Shown here: one piece after another, positions 51,039-61,251 of the stretch
Layout: every line of letters starts with the position of its first letter
Position numbering within the stretch: the stretch's first letter is position 1
Assembly (NCBI GenBank): GCA_945902075.1
Contig: CAMDMA010000016.1
Coordinates: 1-64,000 of the forward strand
Direction: 5' to 3'
DNA: 64,000 bases
DNA from: Candidatus Kuenenia stuttgartensis
Lineage (GTDB): Bacteria; Planctomycetota; Phycisphaerae; Phycisphaerales; SM1A02
Notes under the pieces: generated by a model
Told to the model about the DNA's origin: nothing
The model's database searches: none
Seen by the model: only the letters and a program-made list of their open reading frames with translations
Program-made: the position numbers and the translations under genes

Positions 51039-53429
51039 TTACGGGCAGCCGCCCCACGCACCGAGGACGGTCGCGAGATCCGCTGCATCAACGGTGCCGT
51101 TGCCGTCGAGGTCCGCAGTGCAACCTGAGCAGGTTCCCCACGCGCCGAGAACGGTCGCGAGGTCGGAGGCGTCGACGGTTCCGCTTCCGTCAAGATCTGA
51201 TGGGCACGGCACCGCATCGGGCTCGCACGAGATCGCGAGCGTTCCCGTGCCGCCGCTGTTGGCCTTGCTTCCAACGCGAACGTAGTAGAGGGTGCCTGCG
51301 GTGACTTCCATGAACAAGCGGCTTGTCGTGGTGGGTGAGCAGAAGAAGTCGTCGTCGCTACAGGCGAGCACAGCACTTGCCGCGGTTGGGCAGTTCACGC
51401 CGCTATAGACCACGATGCGCGAGTCAAAGTTTGCCGAGCCGCAGGTCGAGATGGTGACAAGTCCGGTGCAGGCCGCTTCGTAGCGGAACCACACGTCGTT
51501 GTAGCAGTTGACGCCTCCGCCATCGGTGCAACTTGCAGCCACGCTCGGGGTGCTATCTCCCGCTGAGACAGTCGAGAACGCGAACGAACCGTTGCCGACA
51601 CTCTGTGGCGAGATGCACTCGTCGTTGGCCGGCGGCGGTGCGGAGATGGTGTAGGAGAAGGTGTAGTTGTTACGGGTATCAGCACCGAGGAAGACACGCA
51701 TGTAGATCGTGTTTGAGGCGGTGGTGTTGGAGTAGGTGAACACTTCGTTGTTGGTATTCGCAAGTCGCTGGAGGACAGCTGCGCCACCACACGCGGAGTA
51801 GAGCTCGACATCCACGTCGCCGTTGGCGTGCGTGAAGGTCATATTCATGCTCATGCTTGCGCCAGCTGGCAACGGAAGCGCGTACCAGTCTTCGTCGAGA
51901 CGTTTGACAGCCATGTTGGAGTAGCTCGTACCGGCATTCGCCGTGATGGCAGCCGCGCAGGTGTCGTTCGGTTCCATGTTGTCGTCGGCACCCGCCGCGA
52001 GCAGCGTGCCGAAGCCACCAGTGGTCACCGCGACGTCCCAACGGCCGTAGCCGTCGTCGGCCTGCGGCGACGCGCAGAGACTTGACCCACAGGTCAGCAC
52101 ACCATAGAGCTTCTTATCCGAGTTGCGATAGATCGCGCTACCCGACGATCCACCTTCGGTCACACCGGTCGTCGTCACGCCGTACTGAGTTGCAGTGTTC
52201 CACGAGAGGCTCGACCAATTGCTCGTCGGGTTACCGCAGTTGAAGGAGTTGGCGTTCTTCGTGCCAAAGGAGATGCGCTGATAGCTGCCGTCTGGGTGAT
52301 GCAGTCCGGTCGATGCTGTGTTGGTTGGCTGCGTCGTGCCGATCCAACCAACCCAAAAGGTCGTCGCTGGGAGTGTCGGGCGAATCATGAGCAGCGTGCA
52401 GTCGCTCGCGAGTTGCGTGCCGGAAAGATCGCTGCCAGTGATATTCGTGCCCGCAGCGGCGGTCGCCGACGCTGAGCAGGTATTTCGGCGATAGAAGAAG
52501 TTGAACTGGCAAGAGTTTGCGACGGTCGCGGTCGAAATGCAGTGGTTTGCGGTCGCCACATACGGAGTTTCATCCGCCGCGGTGGTCGCGATCATCTGAC
52601 CGGAGCAGAGGCTGCCCGCAAAGATGAGGCGTACGGTTGCGTTCGACTCGTTAGTCCAGGTGGGGAAGCAGATGGGGTCGAGGTGGCAGGTTCCGACGGC
52701 GACGCCGCCCTCGCCTTCCTCACCAAACTTCCAGATTTGACGGTAGCCGTGGTAGTAGTCGACGGCAGCGAAGGGAAGAGCGGCGACCTTCGTGCCTGTC
52801 GGAACAAACCACTCGATCATCGCTTCATTGGTGGGCATCGCCAAGCTCCAGGCCTCGCCTGTGCCGAACTCGCCCACGCCTTCGATCGGACCAATCACAG
52901 AGTCTTCCCATCCCGGTGACGAGAGACGCACTTCTTGGCCTTCCGGGACGTCGAGACCGATGAGGTGAAGTCGCGCTGTCGTCGCATTGGGGCTTGCGAG
53001 CACCACGCGCCAGACATGACCGCCTTCGACGGGAATCCACTCGCCATCCGCGATGTCGAGGGCAACCGAAACGGGAACAGCAAACCGAAGCGGCTTGCGA
53101 TCCTCGGTTTGGCGGGTGACATCGTCTTCCATGAGGTAGAAGTCGTTGTCTTGAAGAGCGAGTTCAAACATGGGCGCCGGAATGGCATCAAAGCCATGGA
53201 TCGCCGACAACGGTTGTAGAGCCTGCTGTGCCGCCCATGGCTTCCCGTAGAGTCCGTGGCCATCGGCTTCACGCACCGCTTGAACATTGCCCATGGTGAC
53301 GGCACCCCCTGGTGCGGGCGTTGATGGCGCAGGCTTGGACTTGCCGCCAGCGTTCGAGGCGTGAATCGCGCTGCTCGAGAGCAGTACGAACGTTGTGGCG
53401 AGGGTTGTCGCGACCGTCATGTGACGCAT
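51039..53429 (-). CDS. Secreted trypsin-like protease (lysyl endopeptidase-like) with dockerin repeats
   Basis: A 796-residue exported protein. Signal peptide MRHMTVATTLATTFVLLSSS. The protease domain (~residues 250-480) has the triad of the lysyl-endopeptidase branch of the trypsin family: His in TANHCIS (~296), Asp in ASDCTLLM (~344) and Ser in TEGGSSGSAIY (~429), with paired Cys around them. A pre-peptidase C-terminal-type domain follows (MEPNDTCAAA to about ISAPPP, ~485-600), then a second beta-sandwich with conserved NDVWFRYEA. The last ~45 residues hold two dockerin repeats (DLDGSGTVDASDLATVLGAW and DLDGNGTVDAADLATVLGAW). An N-terminal propeptide of ~230 residues is likely. It should act outside the cell. 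Confidence 0.85.
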   Translation of the reverse strand: MRHMTVATTLATTFVLLSSSAIHASNAGGKSKPAPSTPAPGGAVTMGNVQAVREADGHGLYGKPWAAQQALQPLSAIHGFDAIPAPMFELALQDNDFYLMEDDVTRQTEDRKPLRFAVPVSVALDIADGEWIPVEGGHVWRVVLASPNATTARLHLIGLDVPEGQEVRLSSPGWEDSVIGPIEGVGEFGTGEAWSLAMPTNEAMIEWFVPTGTKVAALPFAAVDYYHGYRQIWKFGEEGEGGVAVGTCHLDPICFPTWTNESNATVRLIFAGSLCSGQMIATTAADETPYVATANHCISTATVANSCQFNFFYRRNTCSASATAAAGTNITGSDLSGTQLASDCTLLMIRPTLPATTFWVGWIGTTQPTNTASTGLHHPDGSYQRISFGTKNANSFNCGNPTSNWSSLSWNTATQYGVTTTGVTEGGSSGSAIYRNSDKKLYGVLTCGSSLCASPQADDGYGRWDVAVTTGGFGTLLAAGADDNMEPNDTCAAAITANAGTSYSNMAVKRLDEDWYALPLPAGASMSMNMTFTHANGDVDVELYSACGGAAVLQRLANTNNEVFTYSNTTASNTIYMRVFLGADTRNNYTFSYTISAPPPANDECISPQSVGNGSFAFSTVSAGDSTPSVAASCTDGGGVNCYNDVWFRYEAACTGLVTISTCGSANFDSRIVVYSGVNCPTAASAVLACSDDDFFCSPTTTSRLFMEVTAGTLYYVRVGSKANSGGTGTLAISCEPDAVPCPSDLDGSGTVDASDLATVLGAWGTCSGCTADLDGNGTVDAADLATVLGAWGGCP

Positions 53430-53720
53430 TCAAATTCTCCTGAGGCCTTCCTCGACTGATCGGGGCTGATCAGTCAGAGGGAGCGTTGGCTGTGATCCCC
53501 GTTCGACGGGGAGAAGGGATATGCCTCCGGGGGGAGGGGATAGCGGTGTTCCGCTGGCAGGCGCGCTCTTCGAGGACGCCCTCCGGCAGAAACCTACAAC
53601 CATTCGCCCCAGACGCAAGGCGGTTCCGAAAAACACGCGACCCCGACGAAGGTCGGGGTCGCGTGATTTTGAATGAGACTTGGTTCTGCGGACGCAACCT
53701 GCGCCGATAGGCACGGAGGC
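53430..53720. other. 291-bp gap between the dockerin protease and atpD
   Basis: It contains the atpD terminator (53629-53665) and a stretch of GC-rich inverted sequence (about 53480-53540). No gene is visible. The promoter of the protease gene must lie here, downstream (on the minus strand) of the atpD terminator. Confidence 0.6.
53629..53665 (-). terminator. Intrinsic terminator of atpD
   Basis: A 14-bp perfect stem (cacgcgaccccgac / gtcggggtcgcgtg, 53634-53665) with loop gaag. Minus strand: followed by TTTTT (53629-53633). It lies 55 bp past the atpD stop; plus-strand reading gives ATTTT, so it may act both ways. Confidence 0.9.
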
Positions 53721-55804
<2,084 letters not shown>

Positions 55805-55917
55805 GAACTGCGCGGAATATACCCGGCGAGGTGTTGTTGTCTCGCAGACTGAGCAACTTTGTCGTGAGGTCGAGCAGAACAGCCGCAAGAGTTGCGCGAA
55901 CGAGCGCAACTGTGCTG

Positions 55918-56817
55918 TTATCTCTCCGCGTCGCTTTCAACATCACCAGTCTCAACATCACCCGTCTCGAAATCACTCAGCGCATCCACCGATCGGTCGA
56001 GACCTCCCACTGTCACATCTTCTTGAAGGCGCGACCAGTCCTCCGCGCTTTCGGCGGCAGAGGCGATGCGCAAGGTTGCATCGCGGGCAAGCGCAACGGT
56101 CGCGCGATCTTCCACGGGTAGTTTCGGCAGCACCTCTGAGAGCCGGGTGACGAGTTCGTCGTATCGCGCGGTCTCGCCAAGTTCGGTGCGACGCGCGCGA
56201 TCGGCAAACGCCGTGCGCCTTGCCGCGTCAAGGATCACGCTCGTCGCGTAGAGCGCTTGTCGATCATCCGCGCTGAGCGACGCAAGGATGGTCGAACGCG
56301 ACGAGGGTGCGTCGATCGAGAGTTCACGCGCGGGGTCGGTGCTGCGTTCGCCGCGCACGAATTCGCCGACTCCAGCGGGGGCGAGCGAATCAGCGCGGTT
56401 GCGCGATTGCCACAGAAACAGTGCACCAACAGCCACGGCTGTAATCGCCGCTGCAGCCGCGATACGCGGAGTCCATCTGCGCCGCGACTCGGTACCAATC
56501 GAAGCAAGTACGCGCTCTTGCATGGCAGAGATATCGATTTCGGAGGAGTCGATCGACGCCGCGGCGTCCGAAAGATCAGCGTCAAAATCGGCGCGCAACG
56601 ACAGATCAAGTTGCTCCGCGCGCTCAACAAGGTGACGGCACTTGCCGCACTCGAGGAGATGGGCATCGACGCGAAAACGCTCGCTGCGCGCGAGTTCGTC
56701 GTCGAGATACGCGGAGAGTGCTGCTTTGATTTCGGCGCAAGGCACGCGGTTCGCGCGCGGGTCGTCACGATCATTCGCGCAGGATTCTTCAGGGAATTCG
56801 TCACGGGAAACATTCAT
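55918..56817 (-). CDS. Anti-sigma factor with zinc-finger (ZAS) domain
   Basis: A 299-residue membrane protein. The cytoplasmic N-terminus has a ZAS zinc-binding motif: Cys in VPCAEIKAALSAYLDDEL and HxxxCxxC in DAHLLECGKCRHLVERA (~residues 50-63), the type that holds an ECF sigma factor inactive. One transmembrane helix follows (IAAAAAITAVAVGALFLW, ~130-147), and a mainly helical extracytoplasmic part. The C-terminal end is a repeat (DFETGDVETGDVESD) coded by 15-bp units. It starts 10 bp after the stop of the ECF sigma gene on the same strand, so the pair is a classic sigma/anti-sigma operon. The signal that releases the sigma factor is unknown. Confidence 0.88.
   Translation of the reverse strand: MNVSRDEFPEESCANDRDDPRANRVPCAEIKAALSAYLDDELARSERFRVDAHLLECGKCRHLVERAEQLDLSLRADFDADLSDAAASIDSSEIDISAMQERVLASIGTESRRRWTPRIAAAAAITAVAVGALFLWQSRNRADSLAPAGVGEFVRGERSTDPARELSIDAPSSRSTILASLSADDRQALYATSVILDAARRTAFADRARRTELGETARYDELVTRLSEVLPKLPVEDRATVALARDATLRIASAAESAEDWSRLQEDVTVGGLDRSVDALSDFETGDVETGDVESDAER
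55936..55980. repeat. In-frame 15-bp repeat at the 3' end of the anti-sigma gene
   Basis: Copies of caacatcaccagtct and caacatcacccgtct followed by a degenerate third copy, encoding the ETGDV-type end of the protein. Confidence 0.85.
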
Positions 56818-56827
56818 AGTCAGTACC

Positions 56828-57472
56828 TCAGCGGGAAGCGTCGCGAAGACGGTTGATGTTGAAATCACTTGGGCGAGATTCTTGCGAGCCGGGTCCTTCA
56901 TCAAGTTCGCCAAGCAGTGCGAGCCGCGCGCGATTCAAGCGGCTCATCACGGTGCCGATCGGAACACCAAGGTGGTTCGCGATCGCTTCATAGGAAAGGC
57001 CTTCGTTCACGCGCAGCATGATCATCGCGCGTTTCTCTGGATCGAGTCGTTCGAGCGCGGACGCAATGCGCGAGACATCTTCGCGGCGTTCGGTCGCGGC
57101 TCCTGGAACCTCCGCACGTACATCGCGTGCGCTTCCCGATTCGTCGATGATTGTCCAAGTGCGCTTTTTGCGACGGATCGCGCTAATTGAAAGGTTGGTC
57201 ACGGTCGATCGCATCCAACTCGAAATTGCAGGCTCACCCGCATCCGGGGGCGAACGCCACAGGCGTACAAACGCCTCTTGAACGAGTTCCTCCGCACGAT
57301 GTCGGTCGTGACAGATGCCAAACGAGAGCCGAATGAGTCCGGGGGTGAGTCGCTCGATCCAATGCTTGAGAACACGCTCAGTGATCGGAGGTGCAGCACC
57401 GCGAGTGACAGCGTTCGAACTCGTGAGTTCGAGCGCTGTGCGGTCATGAGGTTGGCGCGACGGGTCGTTCAT
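56828..57472 (-). CDS. ECF sigma factor (RpoE-like)
   Basis: A 214-residue extracytoplasmic-function sigma factor. Region 2: LSFGICHDRHRAEELVQEAFVRLWR (-10 recognition); region 4 helix-turn-helix: EGLSYEAIANHLGVPIGTVMSRLNRARLAL (-35 recognition). It is followed 10 bp later by its probable anti-sigma factor gene. The N-terminus (MNDPSRQPHDRTALELTS) precedes region 2 by about 45 residues. The ATG lies in a three-copy 11-bp repeat that also creates upstream mini-frames (see separate entry). Likely autoregulated, but no promoter motif was found. Confidence 0.92.
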   Translation of the reverse strand: MNDPSRQPHDRTALELTSSNAVTRGAAPPITERVLKHWIERLTPGLIRLSFGICHDRHRAEELVQEAFVRLWRSPPDAGEPAISSWMRSTVTNLSISAIRRKKRTWTIIDESGSARDVRAEVPGAATERREDVSRIASALERLDPEKRAMIMLRVNEGLSYEAIANHLGVPIGTVMSRLNRARLALLGELDEGPGSQESRPSDFNINRLRDASR

Positions 57473-57508
57473 GTGTCGTTCATGTGTCGTTCATGTGTCG
57501 TTGCTCAT
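57467..57508 (-). repeat. 11-bp tandem repeat spanning the ECF sigma start codon, with overlapping mini-ORFs
   Basis: Three copies of gttcatgtgtc (57467-57499). On the minus strand each copy contains ATGA, so the sequence holds a chain of short frames: 57508-57491 (Met-Ser-Asn-Asp-Thr-stop), 57494-57480 and 57483-57469 (Met-Asn-Asp-Thr-stop), each stop overlapping the next ATG, the last one overlapping the sigma factor's ATG at 57472. No clear Shine-Dalgarno sequence is seen in front. Confidence 0.85.
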
Positions 57509-57599
57509 TGCGCGGTGCGCGTGTCACGCCCGCCGAGAGGGAAAGGCCAGCGACGGACGAGGCTTCCACGCCCTCGATTCCCGCAATTCGTTCCGTTCC

Positions 57600-58811
57600 T
57601 CAATTCCGCTGCGCCCCGAACAGTGCGGCGTCTTCGGCGGTCGCGAATCCACGCTCGTCGAGTTTCGGGTCGAGGTCGAGGCGTTGTGGAACTTCAAGCG
57701 TGCCTGGGAAAGGCGCTCCCTCCGGCCCGAGGAGGCCAAGTGCGAGGGGGAGTTCGCGGCTCCACCAGAGATTCTGCCCGAGAATCACTCCCTTCGGCTC
57801 CGCGCCCGCGGCCACGAAGCCGAGCCGTCGCAGGACTCCGGGGTTCCAAGCGATGATGTTTTCTCGGAAGCTAAGCGACGCCGCTGCGTGGCCAGTCGGT
57901 GGCACTGCGATGCGGTAGACCTCCTCGTGTGGGTCGCGGACGGTGCAGTTTCGTACGCTCGAGTCTGCACAACTTCCAATGTCGAGGAACCGTTTGGCGC
58001 CGCTGCAACGGCTCCCGGTCACCGTGAGAAATCGCACCAGCGGACTCAGCGTGGGCGGCGTCGCTGGCTGGGCATTCTTCGCGTTCGGTGCATCGGGCGC
58101 AGCACTGGTTCCGACGCGTGCGACGGCGACCGTTCCGATGGAGAGCGCGGAGTCGATCGGGCCGATCCACTGGACACTCTCCACAAGCGCGCTCGCAACG
58201 TGGCCTTCAAATGCGATGCCGCATTTCATAGGCTTGTCGGGTGCTGCGGAGACTTGCACATCGCGAATCGAAACGCTTTCACAGTTTTCAACGTGAATGC
58301 CGCTCCCGACGCAATTCTCAATCCGACTGCGTCGAATTCCGAGGTCCGCAACTTCGCGGGCGATGATGCCACTCTCTTCGGCAAGTCCACGCACCCCGAT
58401 CACGAGGAAATCAGAGATGGCGATGTCGCGACTTCCGAGTGGCGTTGTCGACTCGAGCAGAATTCCTGCACGCCGCGGATTGCGTGTCACAATGCGCTCG
58501 ATGTGGATGTGGCTGCAATCGGTGAGCTTGATTGCTTCGCGCTCCGCCGCGATTTCTGCGAGAACGCGCGGGCCTGACGAGCGGATCACAATCGGTAGAA
58601 GCGGGGAGCCTGACACGCCAGTGAACGCGGCCGCGCGGTGGACGCCCGGTTGAAGGACAATCACATCGCCAGCGACAAGTTTCGGGCCAAGTAGCGCCCA
58701 ATCTTGTCCAGGCTCAACGGTGTAGGTGGCGGCGCTGCCCGCGCGCGTGAGGGACGCGAGAGCGAGCGTGGCGGCGACAACACGAAGGGCGGCGGCGTGG
58801 GCCAAGCGCAT
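57600..58811 (-). CDS. Exported right-handed beta-helix protein
   Basis: A 403-residue protein with a signal peptide (LRVVAATLALASLTRAGSAA). The start of the mature part, YTVEPGQDWALLGPKLVAGDVIVLQPG, is the typical opening of parallel beta-helix proteins of the pectate-lyase/chondroitinase-B type, and the middle consists of rungs with IHIERIV, IRRSRIENC, VSIRDVQV and similar repeats. A linker rich in Ala, Pro and Asn (TSAAPDAPNAKNAQPATPP) interrupts it. Such proteins bind or cleave polysaccharides, but no specific catalytic residues could be identified. It is 26 bp downstream of the manA stop on the same strand, so both may be co-transcribed. Confidence 0.75.
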   Translation of the reverse strand: MRLAHAAALRVVAATLALASLTRAGSAATYTVEPGQDWALLGPKLVAGDVIVLQPGVHRAAAFTGVSGSPLLPIVIRSSGPRVLAEIAAEREAIKLTDCSHIHIERIVTRNPRRAGILLESTTPLGSRDIAISDFLVIGVRGLAEESGIIAREVADLGIRRSRIENCVGSGIHVENCESVSIRDVQVSAAPDKPMKCGIAFEGHVASALVESVQWIGPIDSALSIGTVAVARVGTSAAPDAPNAKNAQPATPPTLSPLVRFLTVTGSRCSGAKRFLDIGSCADSSVRNCTVRDPHEEVYRIAVPPTGHAAASLSFRENIIAWNPGVLRRLGFVAAGAEPKGVILGQNLWWSRELPLALGLLGPEGAPFPGTLEVPQRLDLDPKLDERGFATAEDAALFGAQRN

Positions 58812-58837
58812 CTTCGTATTGTTGCAGCGAAACAGCG

Positions 58838-59854
58838 TCAAGTCGCGCGGTCGAGTGGGCTTGCGCAGAAGGTTCGCAAGATCGCGGTTCCTGGCGCGAG
58901 CTCGACGGAGCCCGGCTCAACAGCTGCCGGTCGCAGTACTGTGGTGCCACACCCAGCGACGAGGGTTCCAGATCCCGCCGCTCCAGAATCGGTGCGCCAA
59001 CGCGCTTCTCCCGCGAGCGTCATCCACACTTCGGGGATACCCGTCGGTGCAAGCGGAATCGAACTTGCGTGATGCGCATCGATCCACTCGATTGTGAAGA
59101 ACGCGGAGCGGCAGAGTCGGCGCGTCGAAAGGCCAGCAGCGTCGATGGTCGGTGCTTCGGCGAAGCGGACGAATCCCTTTGTACCGTCGCGTTGACTTGC
59201 GCCAAACTTCATGCATGCGCGCGCCGCGTCGAGGTCTAGCGTCCGGCTCGGATCGTTGCGATTCCAATCCCACACTCGGAAAGTGGTGTCGCTTGGCGTT
59301 TGCACTTCGGCAGCAAGAATTCCGCCGCCGAGTGCGTGGCAGGTGCCGCTTGGGAGATAGACGCAATCGCCCCGCGAAACCTCAAAACTTTCGATGTGTT
59401 CGAGGACGCGCCCGGAGGCGAGCGCTGCGTAGAACTCTTCCGCTGTGATCGACTCGCGGATTCCGCGATAGACGCGGGCGCCGGGGGTTGCCTCGACCAC
59501 GATCCAGGCCTCGGTCTTGAGGTGCGCTTCGGGATGGAGGCGCACATATGCAGCATCCGGATGTACCTGAAGCGAGAGGTTGTCTGCTGCGTCGAGAAAC
59601 TTGACGAGTAACGGAAACGCGCCGTCTGGAGCAGGGGTGGCGATCCCGAGGAGGTCCTCGCGATGCGTCTCGCGAAGTTCGCGCATCGTGCGTCCGGCAT
59701 AAGGGCCACCGACGACACGCGACTGGCCATCAGCGATGGATTCCGGGAGATCAGCGACTTCCCAGGTTTCGCCAACAGGTTGGCCTGAGATCGTCGGCTT
59801 ACCGTAGTTGCGAAGGCGCGCCGCTCCCCAAGAGCGCGCCTTCGCAATCGGCAT
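58838..59854 (-). CDS. manA: Mannose-6-phosphate isomerase, type I
   Basis: A 338-residue cupin enzyme that interconverts mannose 6-phosphate and fructose 6-phosphate. Zinc ligands are visible: Gln and His in LSLQVHPDAAYVR, Glu in HLKTEAWIV and His in SGTCHALGGG. The sequence WGAARLRNYGKP and ETWEVADLPE at the N-terminus follow the Bacillus-type ManA pattern (about 315-340 residues). Start ATG at 59854; an open frame extends to 59875. It supplies mannose for exopolysaccharide or glycosylation, or takes up mannose into glycolysis. It is directly upstream of the beta-helix gene. Confidence 0.88.
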   Translation of the reverse strand: MPIAKARSWGAARLRNYGKPTISGQPVGETWEVADLPESIADGQSRVVGGPYAGRTMRELRETHREDLLGIATPAPDGAFPLLVKFLDAADNLSLQVHPDAAYVRLHPEAHLKTEAWIVVEATPGARVYRGIRESITAEEFYAALASGRVLEHIESFEVSRGDCVYLPSGTCHALGGGILAAEVQTPSDTTFRVWDWNRNDPSRTLDLDAARACMKFGASQRDGTKGFVRFAEAPTIDAAGLSTRRLCRSAFFTIEWIDAHHASSIPLAPTGIPEVWMTLAGEARWRTDSGAAGSGTLVAGCGTTVLRPAAVEPGSVELAPGTAILRTFCASPLDRAT

Positions 59855-59911
59855 GAAACAGAGTGGGGGAAGCAAGTCAGCGCTCTCGTTTTGGCTTCGA
59901 TCTCGCTGTGA

Positions 59912-60385
59912 CTAGATCGCCATTCCGGTGATCTTCGCCTCGAACACCAACTTCCCGTTCACGATGCCCTGCGTTCGAGAGATAAATCGCCGCGGGGTCG
60001 CTTCGATTTCTTCGACGAGGATCAAGAAGGTGTCGCCTGGCACGACTTGGCCACGAAAGCTCGTTTCATCGCAGCGGAGAAAGCCGAGAAATCCAAGCGC
60101 GGGAAAGCGCGTTCGGAAGAGCCAGCTGGCGCACTGCGCGGTGGACTCAATCATGAGCACACCCGGGTAAAGGGGCCTGCCTTTGATGTGATGTTCGCAC
60201 CAGAACTCATCGGAGCGAACATGCTTTGCGCCGACACACTTTCGCATGTCGTCGCTCACCCAAACGATGCGGTCGCACTGGCGCATCGGCCCAGTTTGGG
60301 GGAGATAGATGTCGAGCCCAGAGCTATCGCAAATGGTTTGCGACAGGTCGATGGTCGACAGGTCGATGAGGGGAGCACTTGCCAC
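59912..60385 (-). CDS. Hot-dog fold protein, FabZ-like 3-hydroxyacyl-[ACP] dehydratase
   Basis: A 157-residue hot-dog protein. The core motif EHHIKGRPLYPGVLMIESTAQ corresponds to the FabZ sequence with catalytic His and downstream Glu in the PGVLMIE helix. FabZ proteins dehydrate 3-hydroxyacyl-ACP in fatty acid synthesis; members of this subfamily also act in secondary lipid pathways. The N-terminus (LIDLSTIDLSQ) is coded by a two-copy 15-bp repeat (about 60342-60371). The gene is 14 bp downstream of the histone-like gene on the same strand. Other fab genes are not in this window, so its exact pathway is open. Confidence 0.82.
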   Translation of the reverse strand: MASAPLIDLSTIDLSQTICDSSGLDIYLPQTGPMRQCDRIVWVSDDMRKCVGAKHVRSDEFWCEHHIKGRPLYPGVLMIESTAQCASWLFRTRFPALGFLGFLRCDETSFRGQVVPGDTFLILVEEIEATPRRFISRTQGIVNGKLVFEAKITGMAI

Positions 60386-60399
60386 AGCATCGGGCGGGC

Positions 60400-60585
60400 T
60401 TAGGCCTCGCCTTCCTCCGTGCCGCGCATCTCGAGGACCTTGCCACGAATCTGCTGGGCGATGTCCTTGATGTCCTGCATGGACTTGCGGACGCGCGTGC
60501 CGGCCGCTTTGTTGCCACCGACGGCCTTCTTCATGTCGTCCTCGACTTCACGGACCTTGGCGCAGAGTTGTTCGTAGAGATCCAT
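60400..60585 (-). CDS. Histone H1-like protein (Hc1 family)
   Basis: A 61-residue protein, MDLYEQLCAKVREVEDDMKK then AVGGNKAAGTRVRKSMQDIK, ending IRGKVLEMRG. It matches the short Hc1-like proteins of planctomycetes and chlamydiae: one helix, a GNKAAGTRVRK turn and a second helix, which together bind DNA and compact the chromosome. Here the total charge is lower than in chlamydial Hc1 and there is no Lys-rich tail. Start ATG at 60585. Gene order on the minus strand: Hc1-like, then FabZ-like. Confidence 0.85.
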   Translation of the reverse strand: MDLYEQLCAKVREVEDDMKKAVGGNKAAGTRVRKSMQDIKDIAQQIRGKVLEMRGTEEGEA

Positions 60586-60647
60586 CGTCGTCTCCGGTTA
60601 GGGGTGGTGCTGGCCCGGGCACCTGCCGAGGGCCGCGATAACGTCCG

Positions 60648-61226
60648 CTAAGGTAGCGTCAAAGGGGCTTGAAGTGTCTTGACGACACCGAGAACCGCTC
60701 TGAATTGCGGATGGGCGGCGTCGCCGAGGATTTCGTAGGCGGCACCAAGCACTCCAGAGGGCACGGCTCCGGCGCGCTCCATGCGGCGAAATGCGGGGGA
60801 AATCTGATCAACTCGGCCGGCTGAGATCGCGTCGGTCAAGAGGTAGGGTTGTCGGCCGGCGGCGAGAAGGTCGAGCACGGTTTGTTGGACGCAGACATGC
60901 GCTTCGACTCCGCAGACAAGGACATCGTCGCATCGTCGTGCAGCAAGCATTGCCTCGACTTCTGGGGTGTGCGCGCTGAAACGGGTCTTCTCGACCACCT
61001 GCGCGTGGGCGCCCGCTGCAATCCGAATCGGAGCAGCGCTGTGCCCGAGGCCTTTGACATATTGCTCGGTGACGATTGCGGGAAGGCCAAGCACCTTCGC
61101 AAGTTCAAGGGCTGCAGCGCAGTTTGCGACTACGCGCTCACCATCGAAAATGGTCGGGAGCAATTTTTCTTGCACATCGATGACGAGGAGCGCGGTGCGT
61201 TCGAGGGTGAGGCGTGGGATTGGCAT
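60648..61226 (-). CDS. Isochorismatase-family hydrolase
   Basis: A 192-residue cysteine hydrolase. The triad is visible: Asp in TALLVIDVQEKLL (~residue 17), Lys in VVEKTRFSA (~81) and Cys in CGVEAHVCVQQT (~116). The sequence TEQYVKGLGHSA is typical of the YcaC/isochorismatase-like branch, whose members hydrolyse nicotinamide, ureidoacrylate or isochorismate. The substrate cannot be told. It is 25 bp downstream of purB on the same strand, so they probably share a message. The ATG at 61226 is used; the frame stays open to 61412 inside purB. Confidence 0.87.
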   Translation of the reverse strand: MPIPRLTLERTALLVIDVQEKLLPTIFDGERVVANCAAALELAKVLGLPAIVTEQYVKGLGHSAAPIRIAAGAHAQVVEKTRFSAHTPEVEAMLAARRCDDVLVCGVEAHVCVQQTVLDLLAAGRQPYLLTDAISAGRVDQISPAFRRMERAGAVPSGVLGAAYEILGDAAHPQFRAVLGVVKTLQAPLTLP

Positions 61227-61251
61227 GTCGGTTGCTTTCGTGCGCCGCGTA

